Source: Posidonia oceanica
Taxonomy: Eukaryota > Streptophyta > Magnoliopsida > Alismatales > Posidoniaceae
Reading direction: 5' to 3'
Length of the DNA: 64,000 nucleotides
Assembly: GCA_037176725.1 (NCBI GenBank)
Contig: JAZBRS010000044.1
Coordinates: forward strand, 8,804,001 to 8,868,000
Shown one piece after another: positions 20,886 to 32,088 of this stretch. The notes below the pieces were generated by a model. The model was given only the letters and a program-made list of their open reading frames with translations, ran no database searches and was not told the DNA's origin. Every line of letters starts with the position of its first letter. The first letter of the stretch is position 1. Position numbers and translations under genes: made by a program.

Positions 20886-23131
20886 CTACATATTCTGAAA
20901 GATGATGCTTGTTTCTTCAAAGCTCGTGATGATCTTCCCTGCCAGTTCAAGTGGATCCACATTGCCTGATTCATGTTGCCATTCCATGGGATCATTGAGT
21001 CCCTCTTCATCATCCTGAGTCTCCCATCCTACTGGGTCTTCCTCAGCTTCATCTAGGTCCTCTTCCGACCAAGTTTCTAGCTCAAGTACTGTTGGCACAT
21101 CTGGTTCTTCCTCATCTTGGACTGGCGGCTCTAGGTCAAGTTCTACTCGTATGTGCTGAATAGTTGCCAATTCAAACTGAGCAGCTGACAAGATGATTTC
21201 TACATCTGCGTGAGCCACTCAATGGTTGAACAAAGGCTCTTGATGTATCTGCATTATTTGTAGTCCTTCTTGAGCTGCCTTCAGTCTGGCTTTAAGCTCA
21301 AGCCACATGATTTCACCCTTGTCATTAAGATTATGTATTTTATCTTTGATAATGAAATAGTCCTCAAGGGTGTGCCCATGGTTTTGATGATAAGGGTAGT
21401 GCTTGGACATATCAGCATTTGGAAAACTTGGCCTGGGTTCAAGGAGTTGCAGATCTCCACTTTTAACCGGCATCCTGAATGTATCAGGGATTGATTCAGG
21501 AAGTGGCAGGTAGCTTTGCCTCTAAGGGCCTTTGTAGTTCCGTGGTGGAGGGACACCGTGGTAGCTCCCCTGCCCTTGCTGTTGCCCCTGGTAGGCATTA
21601 TGTGTCCATCCTTGCTGGGCATGTATCGGGTAGTCAGGTGGCGGTTGTTGTTGATGCTGTATTGGCTGCATTAACTGCCCCTGGTACTGTGTTGGTTGCC
21701 CTTGATGCTGATATGACTGGCTCAGATACTGCTCTGGCTGATATTAGGGGTTTCTTTGCCCCTTCTGCTTTTGTTGAATAGAGACCTGGGCCATGTTATT
21801 AGTGACGCCTTCAAGCGTATAGCCAGTGGTCTTCTTCTTGCCTCTTCCCTCAGGCTTTAAGAATGGTAGCTCTTCTTTGTGACAGAGGACCCTCGCCGCG
21901 TGCTCATACAGTTGAGGATATGTTTGGAGATCACTAATCCATAGCCCCGTTCTGAGTGCTCCTGTAGTATTTTGAGAAATGACCTCAACTGCTTGGCTTT
22001 CTGGGATGTAGCATTTTGACCTTGCAGCCATGTCCCTCCATCTACTTACAAAAGTAGCAAACTCTTCATCAGGTTTCATCCTTTCAGCGAGGTCGCTCAT
22101 TGTAGGCTCGTGCTGGTTGCGATGGCCATATTAGAGCAGAAATTTTTCTTGGACCATCTTGAGCTACTGAGATCATATGCTGTGAGCATGTTGAACCATC
22201 TTAGTACTTCTCCTTCTAAGTTTTTGAAGAAGAGGTAGATAGTAAGCCCATTGTCATATTGATAGGGTAGAGCATCCATAGTGAATGTGGCTAGATAGCC
22301 TCTTGGATCCTCTATTCCACTGTATTTTCTCATCTTTGGCATTTTGAATCCAGGTGGAAGAACAAAATGAGGAAATTTAGAAGTGTCAAACCCTATTGGT
22401 GCTTTATGTGTAACCCCTGCCTCTGTGAGTGCCCTAAAGATCATTCTCTTAATGTCCTGTCCTGGCATGGCTTGTTGCCCCTGGTTTAGGTGCCCATGAT
22501 TTTGGTGGAACGGTGGCAATAGAGGGTCATATGGTGGAGAGAAGGGTAGGGATTAATGTGGAGTGTAGTATGATTGTGTATTAGCGGGAGGTTGTGGTGA
22601 GTGTGTTATTTCGGGATACTATGGTTGGTATGATGTTCCGGGATATTGTGGTTGTTGGTAGATTGTGTATGATGGCATGGTTTGATGCATGGAAGGATAG
22701 GTTGGCGTTGCGTGGCAATGTGTGAATGAACCTTTGGTAGGGAAGTTTACCATGGGATTTAGTAGCGTGATGTATGTGTGAGTGGGCGTGGTTAATAGGT
22801 TTTGGTGAGGGTTTAGGAAAGAAGGTTGGTGGATGGATGAGGTTTGTAGGCTCCTAAATGAGGGATGGTGGTGCCGTGCCAGGAGTTGGTAGATCTCATT
22901 AGTCGCTTCTTCAGACAGATAGGAAGCGGTTGATGTAGGCGGCACTACTGAAGAGGTTACTTCGGGAAGTGTGTGCGCAAACGAGGTACTCCATGTTTGG
23001 GAGTGGCTTACTCCTCTCTCTCCTTCAACTTCTTGTGCAAAGTTGGGAGTTTCTAGCTCTTGTGCCTGTGAAGTTGAAGTCGAGGCCGATGTCACATTGA
23101 TGCACCCATGACTTGGTCGATAAAGCTCCAC
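20886..23131 (-). pseudogene. Decayed gag of element A
   Basis: From an ATG at 23131, the minus strand encodes a Ser/Thr/Gln/Pro-rich N-terminus (to about 22620), the retrotransposon gag domain (22519 to 21744; FPHFVLPPGFKMPKMRKY, YLATFTMDALPYQYDN, MKPDEEFATFVSRWRDMA), a Gln/Tyr-rich linker and a knuckle-like HYPYHQNHGHTLEDY (the two Cys of copy B are Tyr here), then an acidic tail. Breaks: a one-base deletion near 22160 relative to B, a TGA at 21219 (B has Arg, CGA to TGA) and a TAG at 20886. Capsid-like packaging protein by family. Confidence 0.85.
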
Positions 23132-24483
23132 TGTGAGATTGTCTTTTAAATTATTACAAAAAATTTGAAAAAGGAAATTATAGACTCAATTTACACTACT
23201 TAATATAGACTCGATGAAAGTAAAAGAGAATAAAATAAAAGAAGCAGTTGCTGTTCTGATGCGGAATTCAACCTGTTAATGGTGACAGTTAAATCCCTGC
23301 AAACAATGCACACTTGAACGAAACGTCTACCCTGTCGTCGCCTGTAAGTCAGGCGATCAAACAAGTCGCTGTTTGAAAGGGCGGCTGAGCGAGGCACCTT
23401 CTAAACAGGCGGCTTATGCCCTGTTCTTCTAGCAGCCAAGGTCTATTATAGACAGACCACGCAACAAACAGAAAAATAAAACAGTGCAAGTTTCAGACAG
23501 ATCGCAGGTTTTATTTGTTGAAGTGAATAATTAATCAGTTAATTAAACTTGCATGTTCACAATTAATGGGATTTTTGGCTTATGGGTACCACTCTTTGAC
23601 CTTCGTTGAAGGTCTACCAAGAGAGCCTAGGTGGCGGGTTTGTCTCTCTAAAGAGGAGCCCACCACCTAGAATTCTGTTCTTAAGATCGGCCCTTATCAA
23701 ACCACAAAACAATAAATAAACAAGGAATATCAAAGTATCAAGTATCTACTAAGGATTATTTTTGACTTAAGGAAGAGGAGGAGTCAAAAATAAAATCCTA
23801 AGACACCTTGAGTTCTTAACCTAACTATCCTAACCAAACAGAGTATGGGTGAGCGACTTGCACTGGCCTGGTTCGCTCTGTTTGATTATTTTAGTTAGGA
23901 AAGGGATTTCTCAAGAAACTTTAACTTTAATATCAATAAAATAGTTTCCACCTTAAGGGTGGACACATACAACCTAAAATCCGAATAAAAAAACTAAAAT
24001 TACAGTAGACGGGATATTAATCAGTTTGTTAAACTACTGCAAATCTAAAAGAAAAGCAACACAGGCTACTGAAAATAATAAACGATCTGCACTGAAATTA
24101 AAACCCATATCCAGTCACCTGTAATGGGTGCGCCTTGAGAGGTCGCCGCAGTGAATTGCGACTGACTCAGGCGTTGGATTACTGGGCGGCTAGAAACCGG
24201 AGTTCTCTGTTTTTCAGAACAGTAGTAACCCGACCCTCTACGACCCTAGACAGGAGGTTGTCGTTGCCTCAAAGTGCTAACGAGACCTCTTGCCTTAAGA
24301 TCAAGGTGGTTGGGTTAGAAAAACTGTTCTAATGATAGAAAACACTACGGGGTTTAGGAGTTGTGAAAAACCTAGGTGCACGGCCTCCTAAACCAAAAAC
24401 AATTAAAAAAACAACTAGATCAAAAAAGTAAATGAAGGATGGAAGGAAAAAACTCACGTAGCACAAAGGGTTGGCTAAAGTCG
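23132..24483 (-). other. 5' leader of element A
   Basis: About 1.35 kb between PBS and gag without a convincing ORF. Homologous to the leaders of B (42174-43485) and C (53570-54472); shared words include the tail of an RNA leader with AAGGTGGAAAC and TTAGTAGATACTTGATAC (reverse complement). It likely carries packaging and translation signals; this is inferred from position. Confidence 0.7.
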
Positions 24484-24501
24484 GTCCCACCATGATCACC
24501 A
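24484..24501 (-). other. Primer binding site of element A
   Basis: Minus strand TGGTGATCATGGTGGGAC, four bases inside the 5' LTR. Copies B and C have TGGCGATTACGGTGGGAC and TGGCGATCATAGTGGGAT, so the consensus is TGGCGATCATGGTGGGAC. This differs from the Tat-type PBS of F. I cannot assign the tRNA without a search. Confidence 0.65.
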
Positions 24502-24505
24502 GATA

Positions 24506-26124
24506 TTTGGATGTGGATTTTGGAGGGTGCTTATGATGAAGATAACAACACTTCCACGACGTCATTAACTTTGTTGTGATCGCCACTTATCAATGCGCAG
24601 ACAAGGCGTCTAGGGAGATGTAGATGATGTGGGTACTCGATTCACTAGATCGACGGCATGATGTCGTCCAGTGGCTTCCTCGTGTTTACATGAGCGTTTT
24701 CCTTTTCCTTCAAAACAAATAAAAAACAAGAGATCTAGATAAGTTTGTGTGTAGTAAATGATAATAAGAAGAAAACAGAGAATAATATAGACAAATGAAT
24801 CTAATACTAACCAGAGGTTGTTCCCCGCATGCTTATGCTATGGGTCCTATGTTAAGGAATGCAATAATGAAATGTAATAAAAAATGATTGGAGGAAGATA
24901 CTCGCTTCACTCTCGTGCTATATGTAGTGGAGTAAGGAAGTGGAGGCACGGTTGGAGCTCTGGCTAGGCTCCAGATCTCTGGAATCGAAGTTGGGACATG
25001 GTGATCTCTAGGATCAATAATGGAGGCTAGGGTTTTTCTCTTAGAAGATGACTCTCTCTCTCTAAATGTGGACTCCTTAAAACCCTAAAATTGGCCGTCT
25101 TAAACCCTAAAATTTCCTAAAATTGCCTCCCTTCGAGCACTGATTCACAGGGCCTTTTTATAGGTTCGTAGGACATAGGTGGCTCAACCCTAGGAAGGTT
25201 CTAGAAGTTTCTAGAAGAACACTGATTTTTAGGATTAGTCGCCGCATAGGAGGGCGACTGGCACAAATATCTCTCGAAAAGATAGAGGAAATGCCATGGA
25301 AACACCACGTGACCAAGTTAGCAGAGTCCACGTCAGCTAGTCACCGCATATAGTGGTGCCTAGCTGTAACACTATCCCAGCAACTAAAAATATTTGTTTC
25401 TGATTTTTAAGAGATTCTAAGGGATTGGATTTTGATTTTTAGGGATTTGATTAGCACATTAAAACGTTTTAAAAATCAAGATATTTGTTTTGAAGCCACC
25501 TAGGATTTTCTAGATTGTTCTTTGATTATTGTATTTATGATATGTGTGTTATACCATTAAATGCTAGAAAATCACATGAATATCAGTAATTTACGGAAAA
25601 ATGTTATAATAGCTTATAAAATTCCCGTATGTTATATTAATGCCCAGGATATTAATATTAAGCTGGAGTGAGAGGAAATGGTGCTAGTCGCTTGTCACAC
25701 AAGCGTCTATACAGTCCAGTCGCCCTTCTGAAAGGCGTTTGGCTGTGTCGCCACTCTGGGAGGCAACTAGCTAGGTCTTTTGCATTTTTAACCCTGTCTT
25801 TTAAGTTAGATCCAGAAAACTCATTAAAAGCCCAGAAAACTTTAGAGGTCTCATGAAATCATAAAAACATCGTCTTTAACTCAAATCTGCCACTGATCTG
25901 AGTTGGATAAAGCGTGCTCAAGGTTTTCGGACTTGCCACGAGTCTGAGTACGTTAGCTATGCCACAACCAACAACCTTGAGCTAAGTAAAATCAAGCATT
26001 GTTTTTAAGTGAATCATGAAAACTCCAGAAAAATATGTTATTAAGCCTTAGTTATGTGATCTAGGTGCCTCAGAAGTTCCTATCCTCTATGATCTCTGGG
26101 AAATGCGAAAATGGGATATCTACA
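24506..26124 (-). repeat. 5' LTR of element A
   Basis: Minus-strand start TGTAGATATCCCATTTTCGC at 26124, end ...ACATCCAAA at 24506 (the terminal CA is mutated to AA). Full-length compared with the 3' LTR. TATA-like CCTATAAAAAGGC lies at about 25153-25165 on the minus strand, followed by the likely transcript start region. Confidence 0.9.
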
Positions 26125-26217
26125 ATTATATGCCCGTATATGATCTGATGAGCCACAGCCTTGGTCATAGGTACTTGAAGACTTTGCACCAGTTGCCTGC
26201 ATTTTCCCTCTTGCACA

Positions 26218-27420
26218 ATGGGTTTCCCCACTTTAGTGACCTCGATGCATTGCTTCGAGACTCTGCAAGAGTGGATTGGCAAGCTCGCCGAAGGTGACTG
26301 CGAGAGGTTGCGCATATGGGGCATACCGTCCAAGCTTCTGAGAGCTACTGATGTGGAGGTGAGCCGACATCTCCTATGCGCTGCTGCAAGATTCTGGAAG
26401 CCGACGTATCATGTTTTCCGCTTCAACAGAACGGAGCTAACGCCCACGCTGGAGGAAGTACGCCGGATCTGCGGCTTCTCTAAGATCATGGGACCGACTG
26501 TGTTCATGAGGCATGACGGCTATGCCGCAGTTTTGAGCCAGTTGATTGGACTCTCCATAGTGGACTGCCAGCAAAGATTGGTCTGCACCAACGGGCATGT
26601 GCCCATGCTCCGCTTGGGATACTTTGATGAAGTTGCCGAGAAGCGTGCTGAGCTCGGAGATGAGCTATGGCTCTAGGGATTTGTCACCTGCTTCCTAGGC
26701 GAGTTGATTTTTAGCCACGGCCGGATGACAATTGCAATCGAGGTCACTGAGATTGCACTCGCTGTGGTGACCCAGCAAATTGACCTAGCACCAGTTGTCC
26801 TAGCAGAGACTTATCGCGGACTGGATCGCATCTCACATCGCTGCCGCCACTTCTACGGTTGCGGGGCCCTGATATAGATTTGGCTAGCCGAACACCTAGA
26901 GATGGATATTCTGCACCCTCAGAGGCATGCCATCGAAGCATACTGCGATAGTGGCCACGCCAAGACTATCAATAGCGTCCCAGAAGAATACGAAAAGCTG
27001 TCAATGCTAACACATGATGCGGTAACTTGGCATATCATCCCATCTACAGCTGAGCCATTCACTGTCTTCTTTGGCACTCGCGACATGCGACTTGTGGTGC
27101 TGCCAAGATTCACTAGGGGTGTAGAGTACTACCCTATCCGGGTCATGTGGTAGTTCAGTTTCCAGCAGGGTGCCTTTGTTGATAGCATAGCGCCTAGGCT
27201 CCTACAGCCCTATCCTCTCAATTCAACAACTGCTACAACAGAGCTTGCCAACTTAATGTAGCATGGAGTGCAGTCGACAGACATCGCAGCTGCAAAAGGC
27301 TCAGGATGCACTCCTAAGTACGTGATGGAGGTGTAGGGACTTTGGTCCATCAACGAGATCTCACCTGGCGCTCCCCTGTTCCCTGACTCTAGAAGATCAA
27401 AGAAGGACCGAATCATCTAG
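26218..27420 (+). pseudogene. Plant mobile domain-like ORF of element H
   Basis: One frame of 401 codons without frameshift, with internal TAG stops at 26674, 26875, 27151, 27259 and 27334 and a final TAG at 27418; no other stop codon is used. The pattern FWKPTYHVFRF, LTPTLEEVRRICG, a hydrophobic GELIFSHGRM segment, LAPVVLAETYRGLD and IWLAEHLEM follows the layout of the plant mobile domain/DUF7745-type proteins (PMD, related to MAIL1/MAIN), judged by eye. Such ORFs are found in plant retroelements and transposons; their role is unknown. The start is uncertain: upstream sequence at 26103-26217 is open in another frame only. Confidence 0.65.
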
Positions 27421-27892
27421 GGCATTTGTGCAACTGCTTGCATGTTTAGTTTTTGAATTATGCTGTATCTTTTTGGCCTGCCACAGGCATGTAACCTAAA
27501 GTTCAATCAATACAAAGGTGTTTTGTGCCATCTGCTTGTGTTTCAAGTCTGCTCAATGCATATATGTTCTTACCAATCATGGCTTAGGGCCTCTGGCTAG
27601 ACTTGCTACCAAAATGCTACAGGAAAGTCCTCCGTGATCAATCCAGATGCCAAAATCTCTACAGACCCATGCTGTCAAATCAAGCAAAGCCATTGAGTGC
27701 GTCCAGCCAGGGACATCTTTTTGTAGCTTTGTTTATATCCTTCGTTTTTGATGCCAAGGGTGCTTCGGCTGTCCCTTGGTATCATCCTGATACCAGGGAC
27801 ATCTTTTTGTAGCTGCCCTATGGTATCACTCCCCCGTCTTTCCCCCGTCGATATACCTGGATGTCACGGGTTCCTCTGCAATTGCAAACTTC

Positions 27893-28665
27893 CGGTTAAT
27901 GTCCCGAAACCATCATCTCTGGCCGATAAGTCCGATATCTTATCATCTACACTTGCAATCACCGGCTAATGTCCTGAAACCATCATCTCTGGCCGATAAG
28001 TCCGATATCTTATCATCTGCACTTGCAATCTCCTGCTAATGTCCCGAAACCATCATCTCTGGCCGATAAGTCTGATATCTTATCATCTGCACTTGCAATC
28101 TCCGACTAATGTCCCAAAACCATCATATCTGGCCGATAAGTCTGATATCTTATCATCTGCACTTGCAATCTCCAGCTAATGTCCCGAAACCATCATCTCT
28201 CGCCGATAAGTCCGATATTTTATCATCTGCACTTGCAATCCTCGGATAATGTCCTGAAACCATCATCTTTGGCTAATAAGTCCGATATCTTATCATCTGC
28301 ACTTGCAATCTCCAGCTAATGTCCCAAAACCATCATCTCTGGCCGATAAGTCTAATATCTTATCATCTGCACTTGCAATCTCTGGCTAATGTCCCGAAAC
28401 CATCATCTCTGGCTGATAAGTTCGATATCTTATCATCTGCAATTGCAACTTCTGACTGATGTCCAGTAACCATCGCCTTCCGACTGATGTCCAGTAACCA
28501 TCACCATCCGGCTGATGTCCAGTAACCATCACCTTCCGGCTGATGCTCCGAAACCATCATCTCTGGCCGATAAGTCTGAAATCTTATCATCCGCAATTGC
28601 AACTCCCGGTTGATGATCCGAAACTCATCACTTCTGACCAATAAGTTCGAAAACTTATCACTTTC
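27893..28665 (+). repeat. Tandem array of 70-bp units in the 3' region of H
   Basis: The word CATCATCTCTGGCCGATAAG starts at 27911, 27981, 28051, 28121, 28191, 28261, 28331 and 28401, an exact 70-bp period over eight units. Each unit carries GATAAGTCCGATATCTTATC, an inverted repeat with GATAAG/CTTATC arms, plus TGCACTTGCAATCTC and GCTAATGTCCCGAAAC. At 28455-28560 the period drops to about 29 bp (CTGATGTCCAGTAACCATCA) and then one or two irregular long units follow. Location upstream of the polypurine tract matches the hypervariable tandem repeats known from Tat-lineage 3' regions. Confidence 0.9.
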
Positions 28666-29192
28666 TTCGCGCGACCTCGTTCCAGGCAAACGAAGTCTCA
28701 CATGCCCTCTCGACAGGAGAAGATGCCCCTCTTCTGTTGCATGTTTTTTTGATTTTTGCCCCTTTGCACGGCCCTAGCCGTTTTGCTTGCTTCCCTGGGT
28801 GGGGACAAGCTATCTCTTTCCCCCTCTTCGGGCTGGCAGCCCTCATTGGCTGGACGACAAGCCCGTTAATCTTGTCCAGTGCCCCTTTTGCGCAAGTTTG
28901 GACTAACCACCAAATTTTCGCATTGCACCGTAGCCTTTTTTAGCATCCCTTTGCATCAACCCTGTATTTCTTTATTATAGCATCACATATGAGGAAGTTA
29001 CTTTTGCATGCATTGCATCAGCATTCGCATCTGCATCTGCATCTGCATTTTTGCATCGCGGCAACGAGTCATGACTTTCGGTGCATCCGTCGAATAAGTG
29101 ACTCACGCCAATAGCATTTGTGCTCTTGCCGGTGTCGGGGTGGGGTGTCTTGTCACCCCTAAGCCACGGTCTCGCTACGCTTGACCTCGTTC
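28666..29192 (+). other. Spacer between array and polypurine tract of H
   Basis: No ORF of interest. Contains a short GCATCTGCATCTGCATCTGC run at about 29026-29050 and words matching J in reverse complement (CGGCAACGAGTCATGA, GGTGCATC, AAGTGACT, GGTGTCTTGTCA), which shows that H and J share this part of the element. Confidence 0.7.
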
Positions 29193-29201
29193 AGGGAGGG
29201 G
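29193..29201 (+). other. Polypurine tract of element H
   Basis: AGGGAGGGG followed by CATC and the LTR start TGTAGACACCCC at 29206. Element J has AGGGAGGGA followed by CATC at the same place. Confidence 0.75.
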
Positions 29202-30685
29202 CATCTGTAGACACCCCATTTTGGCAGACTTTTAGTTGGAGAATCTCTGGAAGTTGGCTTAGAAGATGGCATGGCGAATCCTATTCAAAATCCTACCCAA
29301 AACCAACCCAAAACAACCCAATTCCCTTTTCAAAACTCAACTCAAACTTTAAACCAACCCAAACCCATTAGCAGCCCAGTTTACTGAGTTGCAGACTCAG
29401 GCACTGCATGCAGAGGCTACTGGACTCTGTCACCAAGATTAGTGGCGACTGAGTTTGACACCACGTGTAGCGGCGACTCGACTGTAACTCAGGTCACCGC
29501 CCAAACTTTCCCACGTGGCCGCTGTTGGTCGTCGGTCACCTGCCACCCGTCCCCTTGGCCACTTACTCGGCCGCTATGGCCATGCACTACATGCCAAGAT
29601 CCACTTACTTCCTGCCACCAGTCACCCTTTCCGCCGGCGGCCTTCCCGCACTCATAGCCCCTCATTGCCGCAGCCGTCCACATCTTCTGCCACCGATGAC
29701 CTTTGCCGTCCTCGACCTGCGGCCCACTTACTTCCTTGGCTTCCAAACCTCCTCACAGCCGCTCACTGCCATCGCCTCTACACCTTGTCTGCCACCCCAT
29801 CCTTCCCTTTTGTTTCGGCCATTGAACAAAACCGAATTGCCACCGCTAGAACCCAGACGGTTCATCACTCTCACACTTGCTCCTCCCTTGCTTCCAGAGC
29901 GGAATTGAGAGCCCTAGAGCATTCCTGACCTTCCCTTGAGCATTCCAGAGTGATTCCAAGCCTTTCCGAGCCTCGCCGCTACCTTCTTCTTCCATTCCGG
30001 CGAGCCACTCCTACTTCTGTCTTCCAACTCTAGCGAAGCCATAGAGGTAGCACACCTCACCACATTACTTGTTTAAGGGTCCAGGAAGCTTCCCGGACCT
30101 CTTCTCTTTAGTTTTAGATTAGCCCCTTACCTTCTTGCGCTCTCGGCCGTGCCAACGACCGAGGAGGCGCGGCAATGTCGGTCATTGGCCGGCGGAGGCG
30201 GGAAAGAGATGCTTGTCTCTTTTCTCAGCCCACGAGCACTCCCTCGCATCCCCCTTGGTCCCTCAAAGCTTCCTAGCCGGTTTGTTGGGTCGTTGGCCAC
30301 TCACACGGTTGGCCTCCGGCAAGCCACGACAGCGTAAAGAGCTGGAGGTGGGTGGAGTGCCACAAGCCACCATTTTCCACACCGATGGGGTGGCTGGATT
30401 CGTGGGAACGTCGTCGACGTTCTCCGATCCTCCCCAGTCTTTTTCATTTCACCTGGAGCGAGTAGTTCACCGTTGAAGTCCATCCATCGAACTGCTAGGT
30501 CTGGCGCCGTTCCAAGTGGCGACTGACCTGCAACTTCAAACTACCGTCGGTCGATCTTTAAGCCGACGCTCCGAGCGATCCAAGCCATCATTTTGCTTGA
30601 TGTTTGTTCCTTTGTGATTGTGGATGTTTTCTCTTTAATTTCGCATACTTAGTTGCTTGCTTTGCATCGTGTGCGAAGTGAGATT

Positions 30686-30790
30686 TGGCTCCAAAGTCCG
30701 CTGTTTGGACTACTAGGTTGCAGAGGTGACGCCACTCCAAGCGGTGACTAACCTGCAACCTTAGTAGTCCACCGGTCGGAATTTGAGCCA
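30686..30790. repeat. Long imperfect hairpin in LTR H
   Basis: GGACTACTAGGTTGCAGAGG (30707) pairs with CCTGCAACCTTAGTAGTCC (30752-30770) around about 23 bases; the pairing extends outward with gaps through TGGCTC at 30686 and GAGCCA at 30785-30790. A similar but shorter inverted repeat lies at about 30940-30980, and CGCCACT/AGTGGCG arms sit at 31202-31218. Confidence 0.75.
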
Positions 30791-31747
30791 ATGTATCTCA
30801 TTACCCGAGCCTCTGTTTCATGTGATTTTTGTTTCCTTGTCATCGTGGTTGATTGCTCTGCATGCTTGCACCATTAGTTTTCAATCTTGCATCGTTTTGG
30901 ATGCGATATTTGGCAATGAAGTTTGGTCTAGGACTGCCAGTTGAGCTGCCGTTCACACCGGCAACTCGACTGTGCCTTTCAATGGTCAACCGGCCAGACT
31001 TTAGGCCGCCATATCTCATTATCCATATTGTCATTTTACAAAGTAATTGCATGGTTTCGATCATGGATATGCCATCTGTAATCTTGCATGCTTAGTTCCT
31101 TATTTTGCATAGTTTGCATGGTTTGTTTTCAGCAGCAAAAGCTCCTGCTTGGGAATACTGTGCATGGCCGTGTCGCTTGGGAGCTTGGCGACTGGATCAG
31201 GCGCCACTCACAGTGGCGACCTGCTCAGTTACTGCTCTCAGCGGTGGCTTGGTTGCAGTCCAGGCAGTGGGCTACGCTGCTCGCTTGCCGCCTCCTCACT
31301 TTGTTGATCAATTTGTTTTAATACCAACTTTATCTCAGTGCATGCAATCTTTATTGCTTTGTCGCCGATTTCACGTTTTGCATAATTTCCATAGCCTTCC
31401 TTGGTGATGATTGCCGCTGTGTTGGTAGCAGGAGACATGCTCTGTGTCGCCAGTTCCACCGACGACAAGCACTGTCGCCCCTCTGGCCGGTGACTCCAGC
31501 GATAGTCCAGGCAATGGGCATAGCCGTTCCCGTTGCCACCCCTTTGTTTTTATTTGACTCCTTTAGCTTTAGTTTCGCTTCTCTTGCTTGTCTATCGCCT
31601 GTTTGCAATGCTCCAACTTTACTTGATTGCTTTTAAACATGGTTTGCTAAGCTTTGCATGGTTTATAATTGCATCTTGCATACCGCCTCAGGTCGAATAT
31701 AAATCGGCATTCATTTGCCAACATTTGCCACACAATAGCGGATCAGT

Positions 31748-31955
31748 CAAGAAAGACCGATTCCTCGGGCGTGTCGCGGGTGCTGACACCTTCCTCATAC
31801 GTAATAGGAGTCTTTACCCTTTCTCTGGACTGCATTGACTTTGTGTCATCCATTTGCATTGATTTTCGCATGCTTCTAAAATGCATAGGTTTTCCCTGCA
31901 CGTTCTTTATACGGTTTTCCTAGTTTTCCTTTTAATAAATTAGGTGGCGACTTCT
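31748..31955 (+). promoter_or_regulatory. Conserved block near the 3' end of the H LTR
   Basis: AGAAAGACCGATTCCTCGGG, GTGCTGACACCTTCC, TAATAGGAGTCTTTACCC and then AATAAATTAGGTGGCGACTT. Same order as in F, G and J. The GGTGCC word is mutated to GGTGCTG here. Confidence 0.6.
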
Positions 31956-32088
31956 TTTATTTTATTTTATTTTATTTTCCTTCCACGTTCGTCTCTGTTT
32001 TTCGATATTTTCGAGTCGAATATTCCTCCTCGGATCCAACCGCTAATAGCAATCTACTATCGGTTGGTGCACGCGAGCTTTGGCATCG

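Larger units (their letters stand above)
16155..26124 (-). mobile_element. Element A: complete gag-protease LTR element, non-autonomous
   Basis: Bounded by a perfect 5-bp target duplication ATTAT (16150-16154 and 26125-26129). On the minus strand the order is 5' LTR (26124-24506), PBS, leader, gag, protease, a short tail ORF, a 2.3-kb noncoding region, polypurine tract and 3' LTR (17519-16155). No reverse transcriptase, RNase H or integrase motif occurs anywhere between the LTRs, and the gag-tail-noncoding order is the same in copy B. It would depend on enzymes from another element. Inserted into the 3' region of H. Confidence 0.92.
26125..32085 (+). mobile_element. Element H, 3' part right of insertion A
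   Basis: Continues H after the target duplication ATTAT. Order on the plus strand: plant-mobile-domain ORF, 70-bp tandem array, spacer, polypurine tract and 3' LTR. The integrase of the same element lies at 13.6-14.7 kb, so the extra ORF sits between integrase and 3' LTR, the place where Tat-lineage elements are known to carry additional ORFs. Confidence 0.8.
29206..32085 (+). repeat. 3' LTR of element H
   Basis: Begins TGTAGACACCCCATTTTGG and ends near GGTGCACGCGAGCTTTGGCA, the end shared with LTR G. About 2.9 kb. It includes a GC-rich middle, several inverted repeats with AGTGGCGACT-type words, the conserved block at 31748-31955 and the CTCCTCGGATC...CGCTAATAG words also seen in G. The right boundary is approximate because lone LTR E follows directly. 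Open frames on both strands at 29.1-30.5 kb have no recognisable domain. Confidence 0.7.

Noticed and set aside
20886..21218. Independent acidic protein gene
   Set aside because: In frame with the gag knuckle upstream and protease downstream, separated by single stops only; it is the acidic gag C-terminus of A.
27893..28665. CRISPR-like regular repeat array
   Set aside because: The 70-bp period has no alternation of constant repeats with unique spacers; the whole unit is repeated. It lies in the 3' region of a plant retrotransposon.
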